From Cellulomonas sp. Y8 (GTDB lineage: Bacteria > Actinomycetota > Actinomycetes > Actinomycetales > Cellulomonadaceae), in contig NZ_CP041203.1 of assembly GCF_008033115.1 (NCBI RefSeq), positions 3,658,001 to 3,722,000 of the forward strand: a stretch of 64,000 nt of DNA, in the 5' to 3' direction. Numbering within the stretch: the first letter of the stretch is position 1; each line of letters begins with the position of its first letter. The notes below the pieces were generated by a model, which saw nothing but the letters and a program-made list of their open reading frames with translations, was not told where the DNA came from and searched no databases. Positions 16,884 to 24,850 of the stretch are shown one piece after another. The translations under genes and the position numbers were made by a program.

Positions 16884-17336
16884 ATGCGTATCCATGTCGC
16901 CGCTGACCACGCCGGGTTCGAGCTCAAGGTCGCGCTGGTCGAGCACCTGCGCGCCGCGGGGCACGACGTCGTCGACCACGGGGCCGCCGAGTACGACCCG
17001 CAGGACGACTACCCGGCCGTCTGCTTCGCCGCGGGCGAGGCCGTGGTGGCCGACCCGGGCAGCCTGGGCGTCGTCATCGGCGGGTCCGGCAACGGCGAGC
17101 AGATCGCCGCGAACAAGGTCACCGGCGTGCGCGCCGCGCTCGCCTGGAACACCGACACCGCGCGGCTCGGCCGGCAGCACAACGACGCGAACGTCGTCGC
17201 GATCGGCGCCCGGCAGCACTCGGTGGACGAGGCGCTGGAGCTGGTCGACGTGTTCGTGAACGAGCCGTTCTCCCAGGACCCGCGGCACCAGCGCCGGATC
17301 GACCAGCTGGCCGCGTACGAGGCCGCGCGCGCCTGA
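16884..17336 (+). CDS. rpiB: ribose-5-phosphate isomerase B
   Basis: A 150-residue RpiB/LacAB-family isomerase interconverting ribulose-5-phosphate and ribose-5-phosphate in the pentose phosphate pathway. Family features: MRIHVAADHAGFELK with the phosphate-binding loop, VIGGSGNGEQIAANKV, and RLGRQHNDANVVAIGARQHS. Glu in the GSGNGE loop stands where many enterobacterial enzymes have the catalytic Cys, as in the mycobacterial type. The start at 16884 (MRIHVA) is chosen over an in-frame start at 16866 because of the CAGGAT box. Confidence 0.95.
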   Translation: MRIHVAADHAGFELKVALVEHLRAAGHDVVDHGAAEYDPQDDYPAVCFAAGEAVVADPGSLGVVIGGSGNGEQIAANKVTGVRAALAWNTDTARLGRQHNDANVVAIGARQHSVDEALELVDVFVNEPFSQDPRHQRRIDQLAAYEAARA

Positions 17337-17389
17337 CGCGCCACCCTCGGCCCGCCTCGCCCCCGCCCCGCCTCGCCCGAGCACAGCCA

Positions 17390-17451
17390 CCGAGATGGCA
17401 ACGCTCGGCTGTCTCGCGGGTGCCGCGGACAGCCGAGAGGTGCCATCTCGG
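17390..17451. repeat. dispersed 24-bp-arm inverted repeat, copy 1 (between rpiB and eis)
   Basis: Arms 17390-17413 and 17428-17451 are 24 bp with two mismatches; the left begins CCGAGATGGCAACGCTCGGC. The same arm sequence recurs at 22838-22903 and 30398-30463. It lies between converging gene ends. Confidence 0.9.
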
Positions 17452-17465
17452 CGAGCGGGGGTCGC

Positions 17466-18743
17466 TCAGAACACCCAGGGGCACACCGGGGCGACCGGCC
17501 AGCCGAACGCGGTCGCCGCGCGGTGCAGCGCGTCCGGCCGGGCCGCCGTGACCTGGCCGGCCGTGGCCAGCGCCGTCAGGCTGCGGCCGCCCAGGTAGGC
17601 GGCGCCGAGCTCGCGGACGTCCAGCTCGAGGTCGGGTGCGGCCGTGCCGGCCGGCTCCACCCGGGCGGCGTAGGTGCCGTCGGCGCCGGCCTCGCCGGTG
17701 ACCAGCCGCCACGCGCCGTCGTTCCCGGGCAGGAGCGCGTCGCGCACCCCGAGCACCACGTCGACCGGCGCGGCGTACCGGCGGCCGGTGAGCGCGGCGG
17801 GCACGTCGAGCAGCCGGACCCACAGGTTGTCGCTGACCTTCGGCACCGGCCGCCGGGTGTCGACCAGCAGCGCGAGCAGCAGGTCGTCGACGGGCAGCAT
17901 GTTCGAGGCCACCGTCGTGGTCAGGTCGAGGTCGAGCAGCATCGACCACAGCCGGTGCGCGGCGGCGGCGTCGACCGAGGCGGCGAGCCGCACCTGCACC
18001 GGGTACTCGGGCCCGCCGTCGCCCCAGGTCTGCTTGCGCCGCAGGATCGCGAACGCCCGCGCCGCGCCGTCGGCGGCGTGCACCGTGACCAGCCGCGCCG
18101 GCTCGCCGCCGCCCCGCCAGGCCGCCGGGTCGGCGACCGCGATGCGCCGCAGGGCGTCCGAGCCGCGCCGGATCCAGCCCGGCCGGCCCGCGCCCGCCGC
18201 GGCGTACACGTCCTCGACCAGGCCCTCGTGCGCCGCCGGGTCCAGCGTCGCGAACCGCACGGTCAGGTCGGACGACCCCGGCACGTCCCGCAGCGCGGCG
18301 CCGCGGGGCAGCGTCAGGCGGACGTGGTCCGAGGCGGAGCCGTAGCCGTAGCGGCCGTAGATGCCCGGCTCGGCCGCGAACAGCGCCGACACCGGCTCGC
18401 CCCGGCCGAGCGACCGGTCGAGGTGCGCCCGGATCATCGTCGACAGCAGGCCGCGGCGCCGGTGGTCCGGCCGGACGCCGACCCAGGTCAGCCCGGCGCA
18501 CGGCACCTCGCCACCGGGGGTGGGGAGGGTGAACGCGTACGAGCCGTGCACAGCGACGACCTCGCCGGCGTCGGTCTCGACGGCGACCGCGCGGTCGAGC
18601 GGCACCGCGAACGGCACCTCGGCGTCCAGCGCCGGGTCGTGGGCCGCCTCGGCGAACGCCATGGCGTCCACGGCGCGGTACTCCTCGACGCGGTCGGCGG
18701 TGATCTCGAACAGGCGGTACCCGGTGGTCGTCGCGGCGCTCAT
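17466..18743 (-). CDS. GNAT acetyltransferase of the Eis type
   Basis: A 425-residue protein built like Eis: a GNAT domain with the acetyl-CoA loop VGVRPDHRRRGLLSTMIRAH (about residues 85-105), a second degenerate GNAT region, and a C-terminal sterol-carrier-like domain ending in the chain-terminal carboxylate (APVCPWVF). Eis enzymes acetylate amines on aminoglycosides, peptides and other substrates; the native substrate here is unknown. ATG 18743 is preferred over ATG 18752 because CAGGAT (18751-18756) lies 7 bp before it and the upstream ATG falls within that box. It is divergent from the SpoIIE phosphatase. Confidence 0.88.
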   Translation of the reverse strand: MSAATTTGYRLFEITADRVEEYRAVDAMAFAEAAHDPALDAEVPFAVPLDRAVAVETDAGEVVAVHGSYAFTLPTPGGEVPCAGLTWVGVRPDHRRRGLLSTMIRAHLDRSLGRGEPVSALFAAEPGIYGRYGYGSASDHVRLTLPRGAALRDVPGSSDLTVRFATLDPAAHEGLVEDVYAAAGAGRPGWIRRGSDALRRIAVADPAAWRGGGEPARLVTVHAADGAARAFAILRRKQTWGDGGPEYPVQVRLAASVDAAAAHRLWSMLLDLDLTTTVASNMLPVDDLLLALLVDTRRPVPKVSDNLWVRLLDVPAALTGRRYAAPVDVVLGVRDALLPGNDGAWRLVTGEAGADGTYAARVEPAGTAAPDLELDVRELGAAYLGGRSLTALATAGQVTAARPDALHRAATAFGWPVAPVCPWVF

Positions 18744-18750
18744 GGTCGCC

Positions 18751-18756
18751 ATCCTG
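18751..18756 (-). promoter_or_regulatory. -10 box CAGGAT for the Eis-like gene
   Basis: Seven bp before ATG 18743; it decides the start between two nearby ATGs. Confidence 0.45.
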
Positions 18757-18839
18757 CTGGCCGCCGTCGGGGCGGGTCACGCGATTTCGCCCGGCGACCC
18801 TGCCGTGGCGGCACCTGGCCGCGCCCTCAGGGTGCTGGG

Positions 18840-18845
18840 TACCCT
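18840..18845 (+). promoter_or_regulatory. -10 box TACCCT for the SpoIIE phosphatase gene
   Basis: Six bp before GTG 18852. Confidence 0.4.
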
Positions 18846-18851
18846 CGCGGC

Positions 18852-19949
18852 GTGACCCCGCCCGCCCCGCGCCGCCGCCGGGCCGCGAGCGTGCTCGACC
18901 GGGTCCGGGCGGGCCTGCGCCGGTACGGCGTCGGGTCGCAGCCCGCCCTCACCGCGATGCTGGTCGGCCTGACCCTGCTGGCGTCCGCGGGCATCGTCTG
19001 GGCGCGGCCGTGGGTGCCGCCGTCGACGTTCATCCTCATCGAGCTGCTGGGCGCGTTCCTGCTCCGGATGCGGGGGATGGTCGTGCTGTGCGCGGCGATC
19101 GTCGTGCAGTTCGTCGCGATCCCGCTCGCCGGGCTCGGGGACTTCACGCCGGGCACGTTCGTGCTGCAGGGCATCGCGATCGGCGCGCTGCTGGCGTTCG
19201 CCGCGCACCGCGAGCGGCTCGGGCTGCAGGGCGCGCCCGGCGAGCTGATGCTCGTCGACCTGCGGGACCGGCTCGCCGCGCACGGCGCCGTGCCGGCGCT
19301 GCCCGACGGCTGGACGGTGCAGACGGCGCTGCGGTCCGCGCACCGCGAGGCGTTCTCGGGCGACTTCGTCGTCGCGGCGCCCCGGCTGCAGGGCGCCGTG
19401 CTGGAGCTCGCGCTCGTCGACGTGTCGGGCAAGGGGCAGGACGCGGGCGTGCGCTCGCTCCAGCTCTCCGGCGCGCTCGCCGGGCTGATCGGGCAGCTGC
19501 CCGCGCCGGACTTCCTGCCCGCGGCGAACGCCTACCTGCTGGCGCAGGACTGGGACGAGGGCTTCGCGACCGCGGTGCACGTGAGCCTCGTCCTCGCGAC
19601 GGGGGAGTACACGGTGTACTCCGCGGGCCACCTGCCGCCGGTGCACCTGGACGCCGGGTCCGGGGCCGTCGACCTGGTCCCCGCCCGCGGCGGGCCCGCG
19701 CTCGGCGTCCTCGAGGGCGCGGTCTTCCCGTCGGTGCGGGGCCGGGTCGACCCGGGCGACGTCCTGCTGCTGTACACCGACGGCCTGGTGGAGACCCCCG
19801 GCGGCGACCTCGACCTCGGGATCGACCGGCTCTGCGGGGTCGTCGAGAGCGTGCTGTCGACGGGGCGCGGCGACGCCGACGACGTGATCGCGCGGGTCGG
19901 CGCCGGCGAGGGCGACGACCGGGCGCTCGTGCTGGTGCGGCGGGGCTGA
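18852..19949 (+). CDS. membrane-bound PP2C-type serine/threonine phosphatase (SpoIIE domain)
   Basis: A 365-residue protein. The N-terminal ~125 residues hold about four hydrophobic segments (for example LTAMLVGLTLLASAGIVW and GMVVLCAAIVVQFVAIPLAG) that anchor it in the membrane. The rest is an RsbU/SpoIIE phosphatase with FSGDFVVAAP, LALVDVSGKGQDAG (metal-binding Asp) and VLLLYTDGLVETPGGDLDLG. Such phosphatases usually reactivate anti-anti-sigma factors in stress or sporulation switches; no partner is next to it. GTG 18852 is supported by the -10 box. The following gene starts 4 bp after its stop, so the two are co-transcribed. Confidence 0.9.
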   Translation: MTPPAPRRRRAASVLDRVRAGLRRYGVGSQPALTAMLVGLTLLASAGIVWARPWVPPSTFILIELLGAFLLRMRGMVVLCAAIVVQFVAIPLAGLGDFTPGTFVLQGIAIGALLAFAAHRERLGLQGAPGELMLVDLRDRLAAHGAVPALPDGWTVQTALRSAHREAFSGDFVVAAPRLQGAVLELALVDVSGKGQDAGVRSLQLSGALAGLIGQLPAPDFLPAANAYLLAQDWDEGFATAVHVSLVLATGEYTVYSAGHLPPVHLDAGSGAVDLVPARGGPALGVLEGAVFPSVRGRVDPGDVLLLYTDGLVETPGGDLDLGIDRLCGVVESVLSTGRGDADDVIARVGAGEGDDRALVLVRRG

Positions 19950-19952
19950 GGC

Positions 19953-20282
19953 GTGGACGAGGCGTACCTGGAGGCGGTGCTCGACCTGGTCGACGCGATC
20001 CCGTCCGGCCGCGCGATGACCTACGGGACGATCGCCGAGGCGGTGGCGGACCGGTTCGTCGCCGAGGGGCTGCCCGCGCGCGGCGGGCCGCGGCAGGTCG
20101 GGCAGATCATGTCCCGCGGCGGGTCCGGGGTGCCGTGGTGGCGGGTGGTGAACGCCGCGGGGTCCCCGCCGGCGCACCACGCGCGGGCGGCGCTGGAGCA
20201 CCTGCGCGCCGAGGGGACCCCGCTGTCGGCGGACGGCACGCGGGTCGCGCTGCGCCGGGCGATCTGGTTCCCGGACGACTGA
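19953..20282 (+). CDS. alkyltransferase-like protein (ATL, MGMT family without the acceptor Cys)
   Basis: A 109-residue protein with only the DNA-binding half of O6-alkylguanine transferase: VLDLVDAIPSGRAMTYGTIA, RQVGQIMSRGGSGVPWWRVV and the wing region. Where true transferases have PCHR, it reads PWWR, so it cannot accept alkyl groups. ATL proteins bind O6-alkylguanine and hand it to nucleotide excision repair. It is translated right after the SpoIIE phosphatase (4-bp spacing, GTG start). Confidence 0.92.
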   Translation: MDEAYLEAVLDLVDAIPSGRAMTYGTIAEAVADRFVAEGLPARGGPRQVGQIMSRGGSGVPWWRVVNAAGSPPAHHARAALEHLRAEGTPLSADGTRVALRRAIWFPDD

Positions 20283-20283
20283 G

Positions 20284-20302
20284 CCGGCGACCCCGTCGCC
20301 GG
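20284..20302. terminator. short hairpin between converging genes
   Basis: CCGGCGAC (20284-20291) and GTCGCCGG (20295-20302) form an 8-bp stem with a 3-nt loop. Confidence 0.6.
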
Positions 20303-20318
20303 TGCCCGGGCGACGGAG

Positions 20319-21854
20319 TCAGTGCGCCGCGACCGGCGCCTCCGCCGGGGCGCCCGCCGGGGCCGGGGCCAGCTCCGCGCGGGCCTGGCGGTCGGCGCGG
20401 GTGCGGAACAGCAGGGCCGCCATGACGGCGCCGCCCGCGAAGATCACCGCCGACCACGCGTACGCGGTGTCGAAGCTGTGCAGCGCGGCCTCGGCCGCGA
20501 CCTCGGGCGTCACCGGCGCGTGGTCGGCGAGGTACGCCGAGGCGGCGGTCGCGGCCAGCGTGTTCAGCAACGCCGTGCCGATGGCGCCACCGACCTGCTG
20601 GCTCGTGGACACCAGGGCCGAGGCAGCGCCCGCGAGCCGCGGCGCGACGCCGAGGGTCGCGAGCTGGAACGACGCGGGCATGATCGACGCCATCCCCATG
20701 CCCATGAGGATCAGCCCGGGCAGCACGTGCGCGGCGTAGGTGCTGTCCAGCTCGAGCCGGGTGAACGTCAGCATGGCGGTCGCGGCGAGCAGCATGCCGA
20801 TCGGCACCAGCACCTTGGGCCCGAACCGCGGGATCAGCAGGTTCGACTGGATCTGCGCGGTGACGATGATCGACAGCACCATCGGCAGGAACGCGACGCC
20901 GGTGCGCATCGGGGTGTACCCGAGCGTCGTCTGCAGGTAGTAGGTGAGGAACAGGAACACGCCGAACATGCCCGACCCGGCGACGAGGATGCCGAGGAAC
21001 GAGGCGCCGCGGTCGCGGTCGAGCACGACGTCGAGCGGCAGCACCGCGTTCGCGGCCGTGCGCTGCCGGACGACGAACGCGACGAGCAGGACGACGCTCG
21101 CGGCGAGCGGGCCCCAGGTCAGCGGCGAGTCCCAGCCCTGCGGCTCGGCCTGCGAGAAGCCGAACACCAGGGCGAACAGCCCGGCTGAGCCGAGCACGAC
21201 GCCGGGGACGTCCAGCCGGTGCCCCGCGGCGCCGCCGGCCCGGGAGAGCAGCACGCTGCCCGCGACGAGGGCGATCGCGGCGATGACGACGTTGACGTAG
21301 AGGTTCCAGCGCCAGTCGAAGTTCTCGGTGAGGTAGCCGCCGAGCAGCAGGCCGATCGCGCCGCCCATGCCGGCGATCGCGCCGAAGATGCCGAACGCGC
21401 GGGCGCGCTCCTTCGGCACGGTGAACGTGGTGGTCAGCACGGACAGCGCGGCGGGGGCGAGCACGGCGCCGAACACGCCCTGCAGCGCGCGGGCCGCGAC
21501 CAGCAGCTCGAAGGTGCCGGCGGCGCCGCCGAGTGCCGAGGCCACGGCGAAGCCGACCAGGCCGATGAGGAACATCCGGCGGCGGCCGAACATGTCGGAC
21601 AGCCGGCCGCCGAGCAGCAGCAGGCTGCCGAACGCGAGGGCGTAGGCGGTGACGATCCACTGCCGGTCGTTGTCGCTGAAGCCGAGCTCCGCCTGGGCGG
21701 AGGGCATGGCGATGTTCACGATGGTCGCGTCGAGGACGACCATCAGCTGCGCGAGCGCGACGGTCGCGAGGACGAACCAGCGACGCCGGTGCGGGACGTC
21801 GGCCGGGCCGGCGGCGGCCGCGGCCGGGGTGGTGGGTGCGGCGGATGAGGACAT
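20319..21854 (-). CDS. MFS drug exporter, DHA2 (EmrB/QacA) family, 14 TMS
   Basis: A 511-residue proton-driven efflux pump. TM1 carries the DHA2 motif LMVVLDATIVNIAMPSAQ; the loop after TM2 has GGRLSDMFGRRRMFL (motif A); motif C lies in the FGAIAGMGGAIGLLLGGYL segment. About 14 hydrophobic helices are visible, which places it in DHA2. Substrates are probably lipophilic or cationic toxins. It is divergent from a TetR repressor at 21993 with a palindrome between them, the usual plan for a drug-inducible pump. ATG 21854 follows a CGGAG ribosome site. Confidence 0.92.
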   Translation of the reverse strand: MSSSAAPTTPAAAAAGPADVPHRRRWFVLATVALAQLMVVLDATIVNIAMPSAQAELGFSDNDRQWIVTAYALAFGSLLLLGGRLSDMFGRRRMFLIGLVGFAVASALGGAAGTFELLVAARALQGVFGAVLAPAALSVLTTTFTVPKERARAFGIFGAIAGMGGAIGLLLGGYLTENFDWRWNLYVNVVIAAIALVAGSVLLSRAGGAAGHRLDVPGVVLGSAGLFALVFGFSQAEPQGWDSPLTWGPLAASVVLLVAFVVRQRTAANAVLPLDVVLDRDRGASFLGILVAGSGMFGVFLFLTYYLQTTLGYTPMRTGVAFLPMVLSIIVTAQIQSNLLIPRFGPKVLVPIGMLLAATAMLTFTRLELDSTYAAHVLPGLILMGMGMASIMPASFQLATLGVAPRLAGAASALVSTSQQVGGAIGTALLNTLAATAASAYLADHAPVTPEVAAEAALHSFDTAYAWSAVIFAGGAVMAALLFRTRADRQARAELAPAPAGAPAEAPVAAH

Positions 21855-21917
21855 GCGGGTGCTCCGGTCGGGACGACGGTGTGGGGGGATGGCACGACGG
21901 TAAACCAGGACCGGCCA

Positions 21918-21948
21918 GTTTCGAAACCCCCGAGTCTCGATTTGTTTC
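21918..21948. promoter_or_regulatory. candidate TetR operator in the MFS/TetR intergenic region
   Basis: GTTTCGAAAC (21918-21927) is a perfect 10-bp palindrome. Its GAAAC half also pairs with GTTTC at 21944-21948 around a CGAGTCTCG centre (21931-21939). The AT-rich stretch stands out here and lies just upstream of a TACCGT -10-like box for the pump (21897-21902, minus strand). Confidence 0.55.
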
Positions 21949-21992
21949 CCCGGCGCGCGGCGGGCATGATGACGACGTCGAGAGGAGCCCGG

Positions 21993-22673
21993 ATGGCCGC
22001 GCGCGAGGACGCCGCGGCCGTCGGCGCGCCCGCGGGCGGGACAGCCCCCGCCGCCCGCCGGCCCGGCCGGCGCCGCGACGAGTCGAAGGACGAGGTCATC
22101 CTCGCCGCCGCACGCGAGCTGCTGATCGAGCGCGGCTACGACGGCATGACGATGGACGCGGTCGCCGAGCGCGCCGGGGCGGGCAAGTCGACGGTCTACC
22201 GCCGCTGGCCGTCGAAGGTGCAGCTCACCGTCGACTGCCTGCTGTGCGCGAAGCAGATGACGATCGACGAGGTCCCCGACACCGGGTCGATCCGCGACGA
22301 CCTGCTGAGCATCTTCGTGCGCGCCACCCGGATGAAGAGCGACGACCTGATGACGGGCCTGCTCACGGCGGTCCGCGAGGAGCCCGAGGTGCGCGCCGTG
22401 TTCCACGAGCAGTTCGTGGCGGGCCGGGTCCGGCTCGCGCGCGAGGTGCTCGAGCGCGCGCGGCTGCGGGGCGACACGGCGCCCGGGGTGGACCTCGACA
22501 TGGTCGCGGCGGTCGCGCCGGCGATGGTGCACTACCGCAAGGTCGTGGCGCACCGGCCGATGGACGCGGAGTTCGCCGAGCGGCTGATCGACACGATCAT
22601 CCTGCCGCTGGCGACAGGCCGGCCGGCCGACGCCGCGGCGGGCGAGCACGCCCTCCTCGCCGACGCGCGCTGA
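21993..22673 (+). CDS. TetR family transcriptional regulator
   Basis: A 226-residue repressor. After a ~30-residue basic/Pro head, the HTH lies at about residues 32-78: ILAAARELLIERGYDGMTMD followed by AVAERAGAGKSTVYRRWPSK. The C-terminal ligand domain (TetR_C_11-like) includes DDLMTGLLTAVREEPEVRAV. ATG 21993 has GAGAGGAG at 21980-21987, a clear ribosome site; ATG 21966/21969 would also be in frame. It most likely represses the divergent MFS pump and itself. A 13-bp tandem repeat begins at its last codons. Confidence 0.9.
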   Translation: MAAREDAAAVGAPAGGTAPAARRPGRRRDESKDEVILAAARELLIERGYDGMTMDAVAERAGAGKSTVYRRWPSKVQLTVDCLLCAKQMTIDEVPDTGSIRDDLLSIFVRATRMKSDDLMTGLLTAVREEPEVRAVFHEQFVAGRVRLAREVLERARLRGDTAPGVDLDMVAAVAPAMVHYRKVVAHRPMDAEFAERLIDTIILPLATGRPADAAAGEHALLADAR

Positions 22674-22786
22674 CGCGCCGCGCCCACGCGCCGCGCCAAC
22701 GCGCCGCGCCCACGCGCCGCGCCCACGCGCCGCGCCCACGCGCCGCGCTCACGCGCTGCGCCGACGCGCGCTGACGCGCTGCGCGG
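22673..22786. repeat. tandem repeat, 13-bp unit, seven full copies
   Basis: Units of ACGCGCCGCGCCC run head to tail from 22673 to about 22763 with one or two changes per copy, then decay to 22786. The ACGCGCGCTG sequence at the end of the TetR gene (22663-22672) recurs at 22764-22773, suggesting the array grew from the gene end by slippage. Confidence 0.9.
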
Positions 22787-22837
22787 GCGACGCCGCCCCT
22801 GTCGCCGCCAGCGCCCGCTCGCCTCGCGCGCGCATGA

Positions 22838-22903
22838 CGCCGAGATGGCAACTCTCGGCTGCGGCGGAGCTCCCGCGCACAGCCGAGAGTTGCCATCTCG
22901 GCG
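22838..22903. repeat. dispersed 24-bp-arm inverted repeat, copy 2
   Basis: Arms 22838-22861 and 22880-22903 are an exact 24-bp inverted repeat beginning CGCCGAGATGGCAACTCTCG. It lies between the converging TetR and CoA-binding genes and is the best-preserved copy. Confidence 0.93.
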
Positions 22904-22913
22904 GGGTGCGCGC

Positions 22914-23408
22914 CTACGCGAGGGCGCGCTTGCTGCTGATGACGCCCGTGTCGAAGCCCGCGAGGTGCAGGCCGCCGTGGAACCGGGCGTGCTCGATCTT
23001 CACGCACCGGTCCATGACGACCGTCAGGCCCGCCGCCTCGCCGCGCTCCGCGACCTCCTCGTGCCACGAGCCGAGCTGCAGCCACAGGGCCTGAGCCCCG
23101 ACCGCCAGGGTCTCGTCGAGCACCGTGGGCAGGTCGTCGTGCCGGCGGAAGACGTCGACCAGGTCCGGGACGACCGGCAGCGCGTCGAGCGACGGGTAGA
23201 CGGGCTGGCCGAGGATCGACGTCTCGCGCGGGTTCACCAGGTAGACGTCGTACGGCGTGCTGGACAGCAGGTACGTCGTGACGAAGTACGACGCGCGGGC
23301 CGGGTTGTTGGACGCGCCGACGATCGCGATCGACCGGGTGCGGCGCAGCAGCGCGAGGCGGTCGGGGGCGCTCGGCCCCTGCCAGGTGCGCTCGGGCGTG
23401 GTGGTCAT
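22914..23408 (-). CDS. CoA-binding domain protein (YccU-like)
   Basis: A 164-residue single-domain protein of the succinyl-CoA-ligase-alpha-like CoA-binding fold: SIAIVGASNNPARASYFVTT with the nucleotide loop, YDVYLVNPRETSILGQPVYP, QALWLQLGSWHEEVAERGEA, and VMDRCVKIEHARF with the conserved Cys. Its role is not established. It is the last gene of the sulfur operon; its ATG overlaps the metY stop by one base (TGATG), so the two are translationally coupled, which points to a role in methionine or cysteine metabolism or in handling acyl-CoA. Confidence 0.88.
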   Translation of the reverse strand: MTTTPERTWQGPSAPDRLALLRRTRSIAIVGASNNPARASYFVTTYLLSSTPYDVYLVNPRETSILGQPVYPSLDALPVVPDLVDVFRRHDDLPTVLDETLAVGAQALWLQLGSWHEEVAERGEAAGLTVVMDRCVKIEHARFHGGLHLAGFDTGVISSKRALA

Positions 23409-24850
23409 CAGTTCGCCTCCGGGACAGAGCAGGACGCGCCGCCGGCGATGCCGGTCACGGCCGCGCCGACGACGGGCGCGGCGGGGACGCTCGGGCGGGC
23501 GGCGGCAGCCGCGGCCCCGTCTGTGGCGCCGTCGGACGCCTCGCGCGGCGCCGTCGCGGCCGTGAGCGCCTGGTCCAGGTCCCAGAGGATGTCCTCCGGG
23601 TCCTCGAGCCCGACGCTGATCCGCACCAGGTCCTCCGGCACGCCCGCCGTGGCGAGCTGCTCCGCGGACAGCTGCTGGTGCGTGGTCGACGCCGGGTGGA
23701 TGACGAGCGTGCGCGCGTCGCCGACGTTGGCCAGGTGGCTCGCGAGCTGCAGGTTCTCGATGAACCGGCGCCCGACCTCGCGGCCGTCGCGGTCCGCGGT
23801 CGCGGCGAGCCGGAACGCGAACACCGACCCGGGGCCGAGCGGCAGGTAGCGCTGCGCGCGGTCGTGGTGCGGGTGCGACGGCAGGCCGGCCCACTGCACC
23901 GACGTGACCCGCGGGTCCGCCTCGAGCCACTCGGCGACGGCCCGGGCGTTCGCCAGGTGCGCGTCGAGCCGCTGGGGGAGCGTCTCCACGCCCTGCAGCA
24001 GCTGGAACGCCGACTGCGCGGAGAGCGACGGGCCGATGTCCCGCAGCTGCTCGGAGCGCAGCTTCGTCAGGAACCCGTACTCGCCGAAGTTCTCCCACCA
24101 CTTCACGTCGTTGTACGACGGCACCGGCTCGGTCATCTGCGGGAACTTGCCGTTGCCCCAGTTGAACCGGCCCGACTCGACGACGACGCCGCCGAGCGTG
24201 GTGCCGTGCCCGCCGAGGAACTTGGTGGCGGAGTGGATGACGATGTCGGCGCCGTGCTCGATCGGCCGCACCAGGTAGGGCGTCGACAGCGTGGCGTCGA
24301 CCACGAGCGGGACGCCCGCGGCGTGCGCGACCTCCGCCAGGCCGGCCAGGTCGGCGACCTCGCCGGACGGATTCGCGACGACCTCGGTGTAGACGGCCTT
24401 GGTCTCGGGGCGGATCGCCGCGGCGTAGTCGGCCGGGTCGGTGCCCGCGACGAACGTGGTCTCGACGCCGAACCGGCGCAGGGTCACGTCGAGCTGGGTC
24501 ACCGTGCCGCCGTAGAGCTGCGCCGAGGCGACGATGTGGTCCCCGGCCCCGACCAGCGCGGCGAACGTGATGAACTCCGCCGCCATGCCGGACGCGGTGG
24601 CGACGGCGCCGATGCCGCCCTCGAGCGACGCGATCCGCTCCTCGAACGCGGCGACCGTGGGGTTGCCGAGCCGGGAGTAGATGTTGCCGTACTTCTGCAG
24701 CGCGAACAGGTTCGCGGCGTCGGTGGTGTCGCTGAACACGAACGACGTCGTCTGGTAGATCGGCACGGCGCGGGCGCCGGTGGCGGCGTCGGGGATGGCC
24801 CCGGCGTGCAGGGCGCGGGTGCGGAAGCCGAAGCGGTGCTCGGAGCTCAT
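23408..24850 (-). CDS. metY: O-acetylhomoserine sulfhydrylase (aminocarboxypropyltransferase)
   Basis: A 480-residue Cys/Met-metabolism PLP enzyme making homocysteine from O-acetylhomoserine and sulfide, releasing acetate. PLP Lys210 is in HSATKFLGGHGTTLGG; other family marks are YSRLGNPTVAAFEERIASLE and the MetY-specific stretch RFNWGNGKFPQMTEP and VKWWENFGEYGFL. The last ~45 residues form an Ala/Pro/Gly-rich tail with one Cys, beyond the usual ~430-residue end. The start overlaps the acs stop by ATGA. With the sulfonate transporter upstream it links sulfur import to methionine synthesis. Confidence 0.95.
   Translation of the reverse strand: MSSEHRFGFRTRALHAGAIPDAATGARAVPIYQTTSFVFSDTTDAANLFALQKYGNIYSRLGNPTVAAFEERIASLEGGIGAVATASGMAAEFITFAALVGAGDHIVASAQLYGGTVTQLDVTLRRFGVETTFVAGTDPADYAAAIRPETKAVYTEVVANPSGEVADLAGLAEVAHAAGVPLVVDATLSTPYLVRPIEHGADIVIHSATKFLGGHGTTLGGVVVESGRFNWGNGKFPQMTEPVPSYNDVKWWENFGEYGFLTKLRSEQLRDIGPSLSAQSAFQLLQGVETLPQRLDAHLANARAVAEWLEADPRVTSVQWAGLPSHPHHDRAQRYLPLGPGSVFAFRLAATADRDGREVGRRFIENLQLASHLANVGDARTLVIHPASTTHQQLSAEQLATAGVPEDLVRISVGLEDPEDILWDLDQALTAATAPREASDGATDGAAAAAARPSVPAAPVVGAAVTGIAGGASCSVPEAN

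Noticed and set aside
22673..22786. CRISPR-like array
   Set aside because: The 13-bp units are head to tail with no spacers and there are no cas genes.
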